A stretch of DNA of 64,000 nucleotides, from the NCBI GenBank assembly GCA_009746045.1, contig RPFO01000579.1:1083076-1147075 (forward strand), written 5' to 3'. Each line of letters starts with the position of its first letter. Position 1 is the stretch's first letter. Origin of the DNA: Mesostigma viride. Its lineage: Eukaryota; Streptophyta; Mesostigmatophyceae; Mesostigmatales; Mesostigmataceae. The position numbers and the translations under genes were made by a program. Below are positions 11,101-21,404 of this stretch, in pieces. Below the pieces are notes generated by a model that saw only the letters and a program-made list of their open reading frames with translations, searched no databases and was not told the origin of the DNA.

Positions 11101-14100
11101 GGCAGTAGCAGCCAGAAATGGGTTGAATGTAATGGCTCGAATAGACACGCTTTTCCGCCGCTAGCTGCGACTGGCAAGGAGAGTTTCAAGAGAAATGCCA
11201 ATAGGAAATTCAAGGGGTAAAGCATCCTCAGAGCAGAACTTCTTCTGAGCATAAATAGTAAAATAAATAATAATAGATCAGCAAAAGTATAATATTCGCG
11301 TGGATGCGATTTCTAGCAAACAACAGCAGCAAAACTAAGCGCTCCTCGGCTCTTCTGGGGCTACAACCGTTGCTTTTGGCTCTGTGGGTCTGTGGGTAGG
11401 AGCCGCTGGGAGGAGGAAACGTCCACAGCAGCGATATGTTTAGTTGTAAATAGGCACTTGAAGACTTTCTAGCATACATCAGCAGCAAAGTACACCTTCT
11501 CCACCGCTTCGCCTGCTTTCAAGGTGCCAAGGAAAAAAAGGATTGAGTGAAGGGTGACATGTGCGTGTGCAAAAGCCCTATATATGTATATTTAGGGTGA
11601 CATGTGCTTGTGAAAAAGCCCTATATATGTATATATAGGGTGCGTGTGAAAAATCCCTATATACGTATATATAGGGTGACATGTGCGCGTGAAAAAGCCC
11701 TATGTGCTGTATAATAACCAACTCTACCAATATCTACCTCGACTGACATGGACACCGGCTCCAATTAGCCGGAGAAATCAGAAGTAGTAGGTCGCTTAAT
11801 CAAGCGACCTACTACTTCTGATTTACTTGGACCGACGTGGCCATCAGCTCTCGACTATCAAACGGTGCCTTAATCACAATAACATACTAACATACTACTA
11901 CCATATAATTAGTAGTACAACTACTACTGTTAGTAATACTACTACTGTTAGCAGTACTATTAGTAGTAGTAATACTACTACTGGTATTACTTTTGACGAT
12001 AGTTGAATCGTGTCCGCTGACGAGGGCACCGGCTCATCCTATTCACAAACCAAAACTTCATTATCATAGTAAGCAACCGATACCACTGTTAGTTCAAGAA
12101 TCCACTATCTAATCGTAAACCTCGGCTGACATGGGCACCAGTTTGTCCAATTCACAAACCAAACTTCATAATCATAGTGAAATGGTTTGGTACCATACTG
12201 GATTCGAACACAGGACCCCTTGCATGATTTCGCGGCTATAGGGGTCTCCTGATCCGAAGGCATCTCAAGCGGCAGCCCAACTGCGAAAAAGCTCTTTACC
12301 GAAGAGCGGTGCAAGTGTGTCCAAAATTCTCCAATATGAACCAGTGGATCGAATCTAACTGCTAGCCCCATGGGGGCGGATGTGAGTGGGAGTACTACTC
12401 ACTGGGTCATGCCGGCGGAAGCCGGCCAAAGGATTATCATAGAAAGCAAACCCGATGTATTAGCTCAAGAATCCGGCTTATCTAGTCATTCACCTCAGCT
12501 GACGTCGGCACCGGCTCGTCCTCGTTTGCGATGCCCAGCGCTTTGTCCAGCGTGGCAAACCGCGCCCAAATCGCGCCCACAGCCTGCCGCTCGGCCGCCA
12601 GGTTGGCGCTCAGGTTTCCCAGCTGCTTGTCCTTGGCGTTGGATGCAGTGATGGCGTCAGCTCGCTCGCGCGCCAGCTGGCGGGTTTGTGGGTGGGCAGG
12701 TTTGTGGGTGGGCGCACATGTAACAGCGTTAATACAGCGGACCCGTGGGGTAGGCCATTGTGTATTGTGGGCGGGGTGGTGGGGTGGGCAGTTTTGTGGG
12801 TGACTGGGGTTAGTGTCGAATGGTCCACTGTACTCAACTGACCGAAGTTAGGCTTTCAACAAAGTCAGTACAGCTGATTCGTCAGTGGCTGGCTTCGTGG
12901 CGTGAGGCGATGTTGTGGGTGGGTGCTGCGTTTTTGTGGGTGGTTGTTCCGTGGGCGTCTGGTGGGTGGAGGGGGCTTTGATGGAGACGAATGCAAGAGA
13001 GGTGGGCTGATTGCAGATGGCATATTGCGAAGATCCATGGGGATGAGAGGGGGGATAAGGGGTACGGATGCAAGTGAGCAAGTGAAAACCTCCTGCTCCT
13101 GCAGCAAGGCCTTGTCAGTTGTCAGCCTCCAGTGCCATATAACGCACACACGGTGACAGCACTACCAAGTACTCTCAACCTCGACCACAAAAAATGAGAT
13201 GATTCCAGCCAACGTCCCCCCCCCTGCTTCTGAGGCCCCTCCTTGTCCTGTTCCAGCGCGCCCATGCGTCTCGCGACGTCCTCCTCCAGCCAACCACTGC
13301 AAATAGATCCAGCATGCTGCTACACATACTTCTCGCATGCGTCACCCCACCTGCTTCTGCAGCTTCTCCTTGTCGCTCTCTAGTGCGGCCATGCGGCGCG
13401 CCGTGTCCTCCTCCAGCGCCGCCTTCTGCTGCGCCAGCGATTGGTTCCTGGCCGCCGCCTCCGCCTTGTCCTGTTCCAGCGCCGACACCTGGCGGGGGAG
13501 GTGCAAGGGGACAAGAAGCGAGAGGGGAAGGGGGAGCGGATGGCAACAACAAAGAACAAGGGAAAATCTTCATGTTGGGGGTCACTGGGGTGGGGTGGGG
13601 TACAGTATCTACAAATATTACATCTTGCGGGTGGGGTGGGGTGGGGTGGGGTGGGGTGGGGTGGGGTGGGGTGGGGTGGGGTGGGGTGGGGTGGGGTGGG
13701 GTGGGGTGGGGTGGGGTGGGGTGGGGTGGGGTGGGGTGGGGTGGGGTGGGGTGGGGTGGGGTGGGGTGGGGTGGGGTGGGGTGGGGTGGGGTGCGATGGA
13801 GAGCGAGGATGTCAGGCACACCAAGGGGATGAAGGAAGGTCCAGAAGACACACACACACACAAACACACGCACACACACGCACACACACACAAACACACA
13901 AACACACACACACAAACACACACACACACGCACACACACGCACACACACACACACAAACACACGCACACACACACACGCACACACGCATACACACACACA
14001 CAAACACACACACACACACACACACGCACACACGCACACACGCACACACGCACACACGCACGCACACACGCACACACACACGCACACACGCACACACACA

Positions 14101-17100
14101 GACGGGGGGGCAGGGGGGGAGAGAGGGGGGGGGCTTCTGCACCAATAAAGTGGCTTGTTTGGCACCTCCACAACAATCTCTTATATTCAAAAGTTTATTT
14201 TTTCGGCCGTAAGTCTGCACCCACCGTCTTCTGGACGGACGCAATGGCCTCCTGCGCGTCCCCCTCCATCACCCGCATCTCCTGCACCATCTGGCGCTTG
14301 GTCGACTCCTTGGTCGCCAGCCCACCCAGCAGCGCGCCCAGCAGCAGGCCGATCACCACGCCCCCGATCCCTGGCAGCCCCAGCCCAGGGGCCACCAGTA
14401 GCTCCGTCGACCCGACCTCCGCCTGCACCTGGGCGACAAAGGGCCGCGCGGTGGCGGGAAGAGAGGCCTCTAGTTTGGGAGGGGGAAGGCCGGCGCCAGT
14501 CGAGGACGGCGTGTTTTCCAGCATGGCCTGTGGAGAAGAATGGGCCGTCCCACATTAGAGGTGGGAAAGGTGGCACGGGACAAAATGGCCCGAATATGGT
14601 AGACGTGGGAAAGGTGGCACGGGAAACGATCAGCAAATGGAGGGCTCAGATAGGTTCCTATAAGTTACTGTTACTATACGTTACTATAACCTACTACAGG
14701 TTATTATAGGTTCCTATAAGTTACTGTTACTATACGTTACTAGAAGCTACTATAGGTTATTGTAGGTTACTACAAGTTACTAGCTAGTTGCCCGTGGCTG
14801 TGTTTTCAGCATCGCCTGCGGGACATGAAAGCCGGGATGAGAGAGGGGATGAGAGAGGGGATGAGAGAGGGGATGAGAGAGGGGATGAGAGAGGGGATGA
14901 GAGGGGGGATGAGAGGGACAGGACAGCCGGGATTGGGCTAGCAACGCAGCGCATCAGGCTGGAGGTCCTGGGTTCGAAACTAGCTTCGAGGCCAACACAA
15001 ACAAAGATAGTCAAGATGAGTGAGGGGATGAGATGGGACTGTCCCGTTGGATTAGAGAGGGGGGATGAGATGGGACTGTCCCATTGAATTAGACAGGGGG
15101 GATGGGAGGGGATTTGTCCAGTTGGATTAGAGAGGGGGGGTGGGATGGGACTGTCCCATTGGATTAGAGAGGGGAGGTGGAACGGGACTCACCCGTTGGA
15201 TTAGACAGGGGAGATGGGAGGGGATTTGTCCATTTGGGGGGACAGAAGGGAGTGCGGGTCCGCAGTGGCATTATTGATGCACACGCGTGCATGTCATGTA
15301 ATCATAAACACGTGCCCAAGGTGCACAATTGTGGCTGTGAATGATGGGTGATGATGGGTGGTGATGGGTGATGATGGGTGATTGATGGATTATGAGATAA
15401 GGGAATTGGGGGCAGCGGGGCTCTAACAAAATTTCAAAGATGACCGTGAATATGTAGTAAGGAGCAATTAGCGATGCATGTCAGGGTGCAGCAGCTTCCA
15501 CACGGGCAAACACATAGCCCCACAGTATCTACTACAGTATCTACTACAGTATCTACTACGGTACCTACTACAGTATCTACTACAGTACCTACTACAGTAT
15601 CTACTACAGTACCTACTACAGTACCTACTACAGTATCTACTACAGTATCTACTACAGTATCTATTACAGTACCTACTACAGTACCTACTACAGTATCTAC
15701 TACAGTATCTATTACAGTATCTACTCACCCACCCACCACCCACCACCCACCACCCACCACCCACCACCCACCACCCACCACCCACCACCCACCACCCACC
15801 ACCCACCACCCACCACCCACCACCCACCACCCACCACCCACCACCCACCACCCACCACCACCACCCACCACCCACCCACCACCACCCACCACCACCACCA
15901 CCACCCACCACCCACCACCCCACCACCCACCACCCACCACCCACCACCCACCACCCACCACCCACCACCCACCGCCCACCACCCAGAAACCAAGACCATG
16001 GTGTGCTGCCACTTGCATACCAGGCACGTGATCAACATAAGAAAAAATCCTCCCCAACAATACACTCTGCCTACCCCAGTTACAAACACTGCCGACCTAC
16101 TTCCAAACGAGGCCAAACAGCTCAACAGCAAAAGTTCTCATAATGATAATAATAAAAACAATGGCACGCGTTGCAAAAACTGTCGGCCACTCGGCTGGAG
16201 ACGCAAACAGTGTCGTTTTGGCACACAGATACACACAGAATGGTGTAATGGGTAACAAGAATTTGACTCTGCCTTGCTCAGTGTTGCCCGGCGACAAGCG
16301 GACATGGCAGGGACGAAGACGCGTCTATACTGCCAATCTCCATCTGCACCACGGCTAGGATCTCACATTACCTTTGACGCCCTTTCATACCCTCAACCCT
16401 TTGCTACACACCCAAACCCTAAGCTTGCCGCCCTATCATACCCTCAACCTCTTTTGTCAAACATCCGTTTGCTCAAGCCTTGGTTTCACGCCCAATAATA
16501 CCCTCAACCCCTTCTGTTAAACATCCATTTCGTGAAACCTTGGATCCACACCCTGTCCTGTCATACCCCCAAACCATTACATCCATTTCCTCATGCCTTG
16601 GCTTCACGCCCTATCGTGTGTGTGAACCGTACACTTTGCTGCTGTAACAATATACTTTTGTGCTTGGCCAAGTTGCAACGCTGCCAAGGTTCCCAAAGTC
16701 CCGGAACTGCCAGCTGTACAAACCATCTCACCACATGCTCACCTAATCCTACCCGGCTGCACAAAACAGAGACTACAAGTGGAAGTGCCACCAATACTTA
16801 AAATAGTGTGCCAACGACATCTAAACACACATAACTGCTGCTAAGTAAATGTCCTTTCCACTCATTCTGTCGACTGTCCTGACGAACGACTACACTGCCA
16901 TACGGACTCTGCCACAACAAACTCTGCATGGTGCTCACCCTCTCCCTGCCACACCGCCTCAGCGTCCAAGGTCCACTCCCAATGTCAACAGACAGCAAGT
17001 ATTGATTAAAAGGATTCGCCGTTCTCTCTCGTGCGCACAAGCCCAGGACATACACTTTGAGCGCAACATCTACTCTCGTGCACCAGGTTTCACATGGTCA

Positions 17101-17730
17101 GAACAAATCCACGGAAAAGGAACAGGAAGGGACGGCCTAGAGATTTACAACGCAAGGCATGATAGGCGCGGCGCGCCCTTTCAGGCGGAATGTTGTAAAA
17201 GTATTCCAGCAATGCCTGTGACGGGTGGAGGAAAGCGGCCCTCTTGACAGGGTACACGTTGGAGGGTAACGCAACACTAAACGAAACGAGGACAGGATCC
17301 GTGTGGTTTACCAAAATTAATGTAGGAAACCCACAAAACTGGTTCTAAAACATGTCCCACTCACCATGGGCGCAGTCGGCTCTCTTCCTGACAAGTCACC
17401 GGCATTAGCGGCATCGTCATCCCCCGGGCACAGAGCCCCCCACAAAACGGAGAGGCCAGCCAGCAGGAGCCCTCGTCGGCTGGGGACACTGGAAAGCCTC
17501 GCCAGGGTGGGACGCTTGTAGGACGACGCACCTACATCCTGGCTCCCGCTATGGTTCCGTGCTGAGCAGCGGCGAACGGTGTCCCTCGACAAGCTATTCT
17601 CTGACCTTTTCGCAACACCCGGTATCCTTTCATCACCTGAATTCACGAGATGTAGTGGGCCCGCTATACGCCGCCCTGCTGTACGAGCTGGGATCGCACA
17701 GTGGGCCAACGCGCAGGGCGTGCTAGCCAT
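1571..17730 (-). CDS. MFP1-like thylakoid/nucleoid coiled-coil protein, 13 exons
   Basis: Exons on the minus strand: 17730-17365, 14527-14225, 13488-13351, 12676-12494, 11070-10926, 10650-10394, 9960-9829, 9318-9076, 8513-8400, 7472-7203, 6540-6394, 3304-3100, 2193-1571. Each is bounded by AG/GT and the phases agree throughout, including the phase-1 joins 10926/10650 (G+CT) and 3100/2193 (G+CG). The product is about 1,040 residues: a targeting leader, one membrane segment at about 168-193, then roughly 640 residues of Glu/Lys/Ala/Leu heptad-like coiled coil, then an acidic tail. Plant MFP1 (MAR-binding filament-like protein 1, a thylakoid protein that contacts nucleoids) has the same order: transit peptide, RR signal, hydrophobic segment, long coiled coil. 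The assignment rests on architecture, since coiled coils carry little family signal. Missed exons in the long introns are possible. Confidence 0.6.
2215..2440. repeat. Polypurine tract in last intron of MFP1-like gene
   Basis: AAAACAAGA blocks alternate with runs of 7 to more than 20 G, with a short TG run near 2,335-2,352. On the gene strand this is a long pyrimidine tract upstream of the last exon's acceptor at 2193. Confidence 0.75.
3311..4023. repeat. Three adjoining tetranucleotide arrays: GGTT, GGGT, GGTC
   Basis: GGTT units fill about 3,311-3,475 and decay to 3,600. GGGT units run about 3,605-3,725, and GGTC units about 3,740-3,985 with rare GGTT/AGTC variants. Each core differs from the next by one base. 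All are G-rich on the plus strand, hence C-rich on the transcript of the surrounding gene. The array starts 7 bp from exon 12. Confidence 0.95.
4640..5858. repeat. 153/154-bp satellite, about 8 copies
   Basis: The motif TCAGATGCATTGGC recurs at 4691, 4844, 4998, 5152, 5306, 5460, 5613 and 5766, a period of 153-154 bp, with few differences between copies. Each unit contains CCCCTTTGACAGGGG and GTACGGACAAGTACAG. Short open frames inside it are a by-product of the repeat. It lies in the 3.1-kb intron between exons 11 and 12 of the MFP1-like gene. Confidence 0.9.
6783..6927. repeat. 52-bp purine-rich tandem repeat, 3 copies
   Basis: Units of GAGAGGGAGAAGAAGAGGGA plus GGGCGAGAGGGTGGTCGTGA are repeated three times inside the intron between exons 10 and 11. 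Confidence 0.8.
8528..8728. repeat. (TGGGGG)n / TGGGG array
   Basis: About 200 bp of TGGGGG with TGGGG variants, starting about 15 bp from exon 9's acceptor. On the transcript it is a CCCCCA tract, which could serve as an extended pyrimidine tract. Confidence 0.9.
11555..11705. repeat. Tandem repeat of about 60 bp with internal palindrome, 3-4 copies
   Basis: Each unit has GGGTGACATGTGCGTGTGAA followed by an AGCCCTATATATGTATATA-type palindrome ending TAGGG. The copies differ by a few bases. Confidence 0.7.
11775..11824. repeat. Perfect 23-bp inverted repeat with 4-bp loop
   Basis: The left arm 11775-11797 (AAATCAGAAGTAGTAGGTCG..) is exactly complementary to 11802-11824, with loop AATC. It lies in the intron between exons 4 and 5 of the MFP1-like gene, beside tandem TAC/TAG triplet stretches (11,890-11,990). 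Confidence 0.85.
13630..13792. repeat. (GTGGG)n array
   Basis: About 32 uninterrupted GTGGG pentamers in intron 2 of the MFP1-like gene, about 140 bp from exon 3. Confidence 0.95.
13848..14101. repeat. (CA)n microsatellite with CACG/CAAA variants
   Basis: About 250 bp of CACACA with regular CACG and CAAACA interruptions, in the same intron as the GTGGG array and within about 125 bp of exon 2. Confidence 0.95.
14225..14527 (-). CDS. Exon 2 of MFP1-like gene: membrane segment
   Basis: The acceptor TTCTTCTCCACAG is followed by GCC ATG CTG GAA, in phase 0 with exon 1, so the ATG at 14524 is probably internal and not the start. The 101 codons contain [20 protein letters not shown], a clear glycine-rich membrane span, followed directly by charged helix (ATKESTKRQ..). 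The donor is ACG|GTGGGT. In MFP1 the equivalent span is likewise followed at once by the coiled coil. Confidence 0.65.
14836..15240. repeat. 14-bp and about 43-bp tandem repeats
   Basis: At 14,836-14,925 GAGGGGATGAGAGA repeats about 7 times. At about 15,028-15,235 a unit containing TGGGACTGTCCCGTTGGATT followed by AGAGAGGGGGGATGAGA repeats 5-6 times. Between them (14,930-14,998) lies a short tRNA-like stretch (see rejected items). Confidence 0.75.
15520..15985. repeat. 12-bp array running into CACCCAC heptamer array
   Basis: About 17 copies of ACAGTATCTACT (some ACAGTACCTACT) occupy 15,520-15,724. They are followed without a gap by about 260 bp of CACCCAC/CCACCAC units. The region lies in the first intron of the MFP1-like gene. 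Confidence 0.9.
16370..16625. repeat. Degenerate tandem repeat of about 65 bp, about 4 copies
   Basis: Shared blocks are CATACCCTCAACC, AAACATCC(A/G)TTT and CCTTGG.TTCACGCCC. Copies are about 70-80 percent alike by eye. Confidence 0.55.
17365..17730 (-). CDS. Exon 1 of MFP1-like gene: transit peptide plus twin-arginine signal
   Basis: The start is the ATG at 17730 (MASTP..); an upstream GTG at 17745 is in frame but less likely. Residues 1-84 are rich in Arg, Ser and Ala and poor in acidic residues, as in plastid transit peptides. Residues 84-110 read [17 protein letters not shown].. and end in ANA-G: a twin-arginine motif, a hydrophobic stretch and an A-x-A cleavage site, as in thylakoid Tat signals. 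Arabidopsis MFP1 has a similar RR-hydrophobic-ALA segment. The exon ends in phase 0 at a perfect donor, ATG|GTGAGT. The 2.8-kb intron to exon 2 holds the CACCCAC and related arrays. Confidence 0.6.
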
Positions 17731-17744
17731 TCTCGAAGAAACCA

Positions 17745-19105
17745 CCCAGAACGGTACCCAACCGCGGGGGGGCTAGTGGGTAGGCGTTGACTGCAGTCAA
17801 TATTTATCTTGCTGCATGGTTCTCGACCTCTGGAGGGCGGGCAGACGAGTCGCTACCCGAAATGACCGAGGATGGCAAACGTGGACACCGCAATCAGCGA
17901 TGGCCATTATTACGACGTCCTGCTTTATCCCGTGCAAATTTATGCATCAGCACCGGCCTCGGGCTACTTTGGCTGTTCCAACATAAAACTGTCGCACCCC
18001 AGATACCGCCAACAAGGGACCCGAGTATCTTACTTACTAGCCGGCAATCTCCGCCGTCAATCGACGCCGTTGGAGGTCGGGCAAGATTCTGGGGTCAAGT
18101 ACGCGGCAAGTTCCTCACCAGGTTTTTCCGGGATCACGGTTACGAAAATCAGCCCGGCCAGTTCCAGTGGAGCACTGGAGTGTGGTCGAAGTCACGCCAA
18201 TTGTATCACCTCCCCGTAGCCTGTAGCTAGTGTTTGCTGGGCGCAAAAGATCTCCGCCATATTTTGGACTGGCTGGCATGAGTGGCCACCACAACAACCT
18301 GAAAACCGGCGCGGCGCGGCGTGGGCACAGCGAATTTTGTGAGGTCCCCTCGTGCCCGTCACAGCTGGCAGGTCGACACGGCCAGCTAGGCGGTCCGACT
18401 ACGGAGGTACGATCAATGTCCATTAATGAATATTATATTTGATTGGATAACATATAATTACTGGTTCGTTTCGTAATCATCTTACAGTACGTGGTGACTT
18501 CTCAACGTTTGCAACTGAGCTATTGCTTTGCTACGTATACAGTATACACTCACATACTATTCTAAGGTATGGGGCATTGTTAGAGCAAACTTTTGGTTGC
18601 ACGTTGGGTGCATTCTTGTTGCATTTATCTCAGCAAGTTACAAACGGTTTTCCTGGGCAGATGATGACCTGCTTTGCCGTTAATTTCTATTTCCCGATGG
18701 ATCTTGTGCGCGGTTGGTTATGCCTAGGCATCAGCCGAAATGGGCTCTGTGATAGTAAAAGCTCCATATAAGGTAATAGAGCTTTATGCCAGTACGCCCA
18801 GTTGTTAACCATGACGCGCCGCCGGTTGACAAATGCGACTGATCCAGCTGTACGTACTGTACTCATCCTGAAGGATTGATGAGCTCGAGAAACACGGGAA
18901 CAACTACAGACGTGCGTTGCGAGAACCGAGACTGCCACGACCCTGGCACCAAGGCATGCGACAACTAGACAAGTGTCGCGCATCTTTCACTGTTTCTAAT
19001 TTAAGCTTATTTATCCAATTATGTCGGTAAATGAACCTGGTAGTAGTGCTTATTGATGCTCATTCATAGCCGGCCAGTTAGGGCCCGTCTTGCGCCGTCA
19101 ACCCA
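17745..19105. other. Upstream region of the MFP1-like gene, no gene recognised
   Basis: Overlapping plus-strand open frames at 17,787-18,230 and 17,872-18,219 have no recognisable motif, no consistent composition and no support from splice phase. The stretch 17,745-18,200 should contain the promoter and 5' UTR of the MFP1-like gene, but I see no TATA-like element I would commit to. Confidence 0.4.
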
Positions 19106-19109
19106 GCCC

Positions 19110-19649
19110 TGGAGGGAGGGAGGGGGGGGGGGGGAGAGGAAGGGAGGGTGGGAGGGTGGGAGGGAGGGAGGGAGGGAGGGAGGGAGGGAGGGAGGGAGGG
19201 AGGGAGGGAGGGAGGGAGGGAGGGAGGGAGGGAGGGAGGAGGGAGGGAGGGAGGGAGGAGGAGGGAGGGAGGGAGGAGGGAGGGAGGGAGGGAGGGAGGG
19301 AGGGAGGGAGGGAGGGAGGGAGGGAGGGAGGGAGGGAGGGAGGGAGGGAGGGAGGGAGGGAGGGAGGGAGGGAGGGAGGGAGGGAGGAGGGAGGGAGGAG
19401 GGAGGGAGGGAGGGAGGGGGGAGGGAGGGAGGGAGGGAGGGAGGGAGGGAGGGAGGGAGGGAGGAGGGAGGGAGGGAGGGAGGAGGGAGGAGGGAGGAGG
19501 GAGGGAGGGAGGGGGGAGGGAGGGAGGGAGGGAGGAGGGAGGGAGGGAGGGAGGGAGGGAGGGAGGGAGGGAGGGAGGGAGGAGGGAGGGAGGGAGGGAG
19601 GGAGGGAGGGAGGAGGGAGGAGGGAGGGAGGGAGGGAGGGAGGGAGGGA
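19110..19649. repeat. (GGGA)n array with GGA interruptions
   Basis: About 540 bp of GGGA units, broken at irregular intervals by GGA. Long open frames on both strands here are repeat artefacts. Its right end abuts the inverted-repeat element at 19,650. Confidence 0.95.
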
Positions 19650-19862
19650 CAGTCATTCACGCCTTAAGTTGGGTTGGCTTAAGTTGTGTTCACGCCTTAA
19701 GTTGGGTCGAATTGGATTTTGGCATTCTCAGTTCAAAGCAGTTCAGAATAGTATTTTTTAGTATCTTTAGCTCAAATCAGTAGAATTTAGCAGAGTCATT
19801 CACGCCTTAAGTTGGGTTGACCCCTCAAAAACCTCGAACCCAACTTAAGGTTTGAATGACTG
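19650..19862. mobile_element. MITE-like element of 213 bp with 26-bp terminal inverted repeats
   Basis: The left end CAGTCATTCACGCCTTAAGT plus TGGGTT matches the reverse complement of the right end (19,837-19,862) with about two mismatches. The inside repeats the CGCCTTAAGTTGGGTT block twice more (about 19,690 and 19,801). There is no coding capacity. The left flank is the GGGA array, so no target duplication can be read with confidence. It fits a non-autonomous DNA transposon; the superfamily is unknown. Confidence 0.6.
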
Positions 19863-19869
19863 TAGTGTA

Positions 19870-20790
19870 CCCACCCTGCCGGGTCTGCATTTCGGCCACG
19901 GTCATAAATGGCAAGCTTACGCACGCGGGCGAGCGGGCTGTGGCTCTAGGTGACCTCGAACTGCCTGAGTGGTTTCGGTTTGTCAGGGAAGATATAGCTT
20001 GCTGTCAACCATGGGCCAAGCCCGGAAAATTCCATGTGGTCAGAGATTATTGAACATGTCTGCCAAACCTTCTCGCTGTCTAGGCATATAAATGCTGAGT
20101 GCGGGGGCACTTGGTGGGTCCTGTCCGCTGCAGATGCTTTATTTCTTTATCTTTTTTTCACCGTCCTTGAATTCCAAATCCTTGCAACCCAGTCATGGGA
20201 GGCCCAGCCTTGTTTGCCAGGCCGGCTGTGTGCTGCCAGTTGCCAGGAGCCCCCCACGTAGAGAGAACTAGTAGGGCAGGTTGTGCCGAAAACTTGTACA
20301 GTGTTTCTGAGCCAGTCTTTGCGTTCAATCTCCGCAAGAGATGTTTGACCTGGTGTCCTGGTCGTCGCCACTGCGCCCGCCAGATGGTCAGCAGGGCCGA
20401 GCCGACAATTCTTCACAGTGGCATAGATCTGCGCTGGTTGTCTTTTTGATAATTAAACCATCAAAAGAACGCGACATGACACCATTCCCATAAAATGATT
20501 TCCTTGTTGATTTACATCAGCAGCTGAGACATAGGCAGAACATATGGCAATTGGCAAGTACCCCCAAGCAAACTCTATGGCAACATCAATCTGGGGGATG
20601 TGCAGGTTAGGGTTGGGTCGGGTCCCAAGGGAGTACCCGCCCTCGGGTAACGTTAGTAGCCGTACCGGTACCGAAAGCTTGTCATTTCTTGGTACCCGAG
20701 GTACTCGCGGGTTCTGGTTGGGTATTGGTGCAACAACCCGGATCGGCATGGTGTGGGGGCAACTCGATCCACGAGCACCGTCGCTAGCTG
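19870..20790. other. Intergenic region, no gene recognised
   Basis: No exon with convincing splice borders was seen. Around 20,605-20,720 several GGTACC/GGGTACCCG words occur, possibly a decayed repeat. Confidence 0.4.
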
Positions 20791-20796
20791 GTGGAG

Positions 20797-21249
20797 CAAC
20801 CCAGCCCTGCCCTGCCCTGCCCTGCCCTGGGCACCCTGCCCTGCCCTGCCCTGCCCTGCCCTGCCCTGCCCTGCCCTGCCCTGCCCTGCCCTGCCCTGCC
20901 CTGCCCTGCCCTGCCCTGCCCTGCCCTGCCCTGCCCTGCCCTGCCCTGCCCTGGGCACCCTGCCCTGCCCTGCCCTGCCCTGCCCTGCCCTGCCCTGCCC
21001 TGCCCTGCCCTGCCCTGCCCTGCCCTGCCCTGCCCTGCCCTGCCCTGCCCTGCCCTGCCCTGCCCTGCCCTGCCCTGCCCTGCCCTGCCCTGCCCTGCCC
21101 TGCCCTGCCCTGCCCTGCCCTGCCCTGCCCTGCCCTGCCCTGCCCTGCCCTGCCCTGCCCTGCCCTGCCCTGCCCTGCCTTGCCCTGCCCTGCCCTGCCC
21201 TGCCCTGCCCTGCCCTGCCCTGCCCTGCCCTGCCCTGCCCTGCCCTGCC
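20797..21249. repeat. (CCCTG)n pentanucleotide array
   Basis: About 90 CCCTG units, interrupted twice by the same GGGCAC-containing variant (about 20,829 and 20,952), which suggests an internal duplication. It is flanked on the right by a LINE remnant. Confidence 0.95.
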
Positions 21250-21261
21250 GGCGGCTTGCTA

Positions 21262-21404
21262 GCGCGACCTGTTCAAGGTCGTCATTCTGACCGGATCATG
21301 ACGTACGGCGCCAAGACGTGGACGCTGACGCAGGAGCTAGAGAAACGACTCGACGGCACCGTCACCAAGATGCTGCGCAAGACCCTTAATATCCCCTTCG
21401 GTTA
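21262..21404 (+). pseudogene. LINE reverse-transcriptase C-terminal remnant
   Basis: The frame ending MTYGAKTWTLTQELEKRLDG..TKMLRKTLNI matches the conserved 'YG.ETWTLT..LEK.LDG..TRMLR..LNI' segment found downstream of the catalytic core in many LINE-type reverse transcriptases. The expected upstream 'LFKVV.L' block is present in a different frame (DLFKVVILT), so at least one frameshift separates them. The rest of the element is missing, replaced on the left by the CCCTG array. An ATTA/TTAA-rich stretch follows at 21,404-21,420. Confidence 0.7.

Noticed and set aside
12180-12275. tRNA-like T arm on the minus strand (CTGTGTTCGAATCCAG)
   Set aside because: The T stem has a mismatch and no matching D arm or acceptor stem could be built.
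13215-13300. Additional exon of the MFP1-like gene ([17 protein letters not shown])
   Set aside because: It resembles exon 3 closely, but the donor is lost (CAGGGGGGG) and the pattern matches the other exon-edge echoes; treated as a decayed duplicate.
14930-14998. tRNA-like stretch on the plus strand (GGCTAGCAACGCAGCGCATC, then GGTCCTGGGTTCGAAACTAG)
   Set aside because: It resembles a D arm and a T arm, but there is no room for a full anticodon arm and the acceptor ends do not pair. At best a decayed tRNA fragment or SINE piece.
17787-18230. Plus-strand protein of 147 residues (or 115 in another frame)
   Set aside because: Two frames overlap over the same bases with no motif, no splice support and no codon bias like the confirmed exons.
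19053-19761. Open frames of 190-220 codons ([16 protein letters not shown])
   Set aside because: Pure GGGA-repeat artefacts on both strands.
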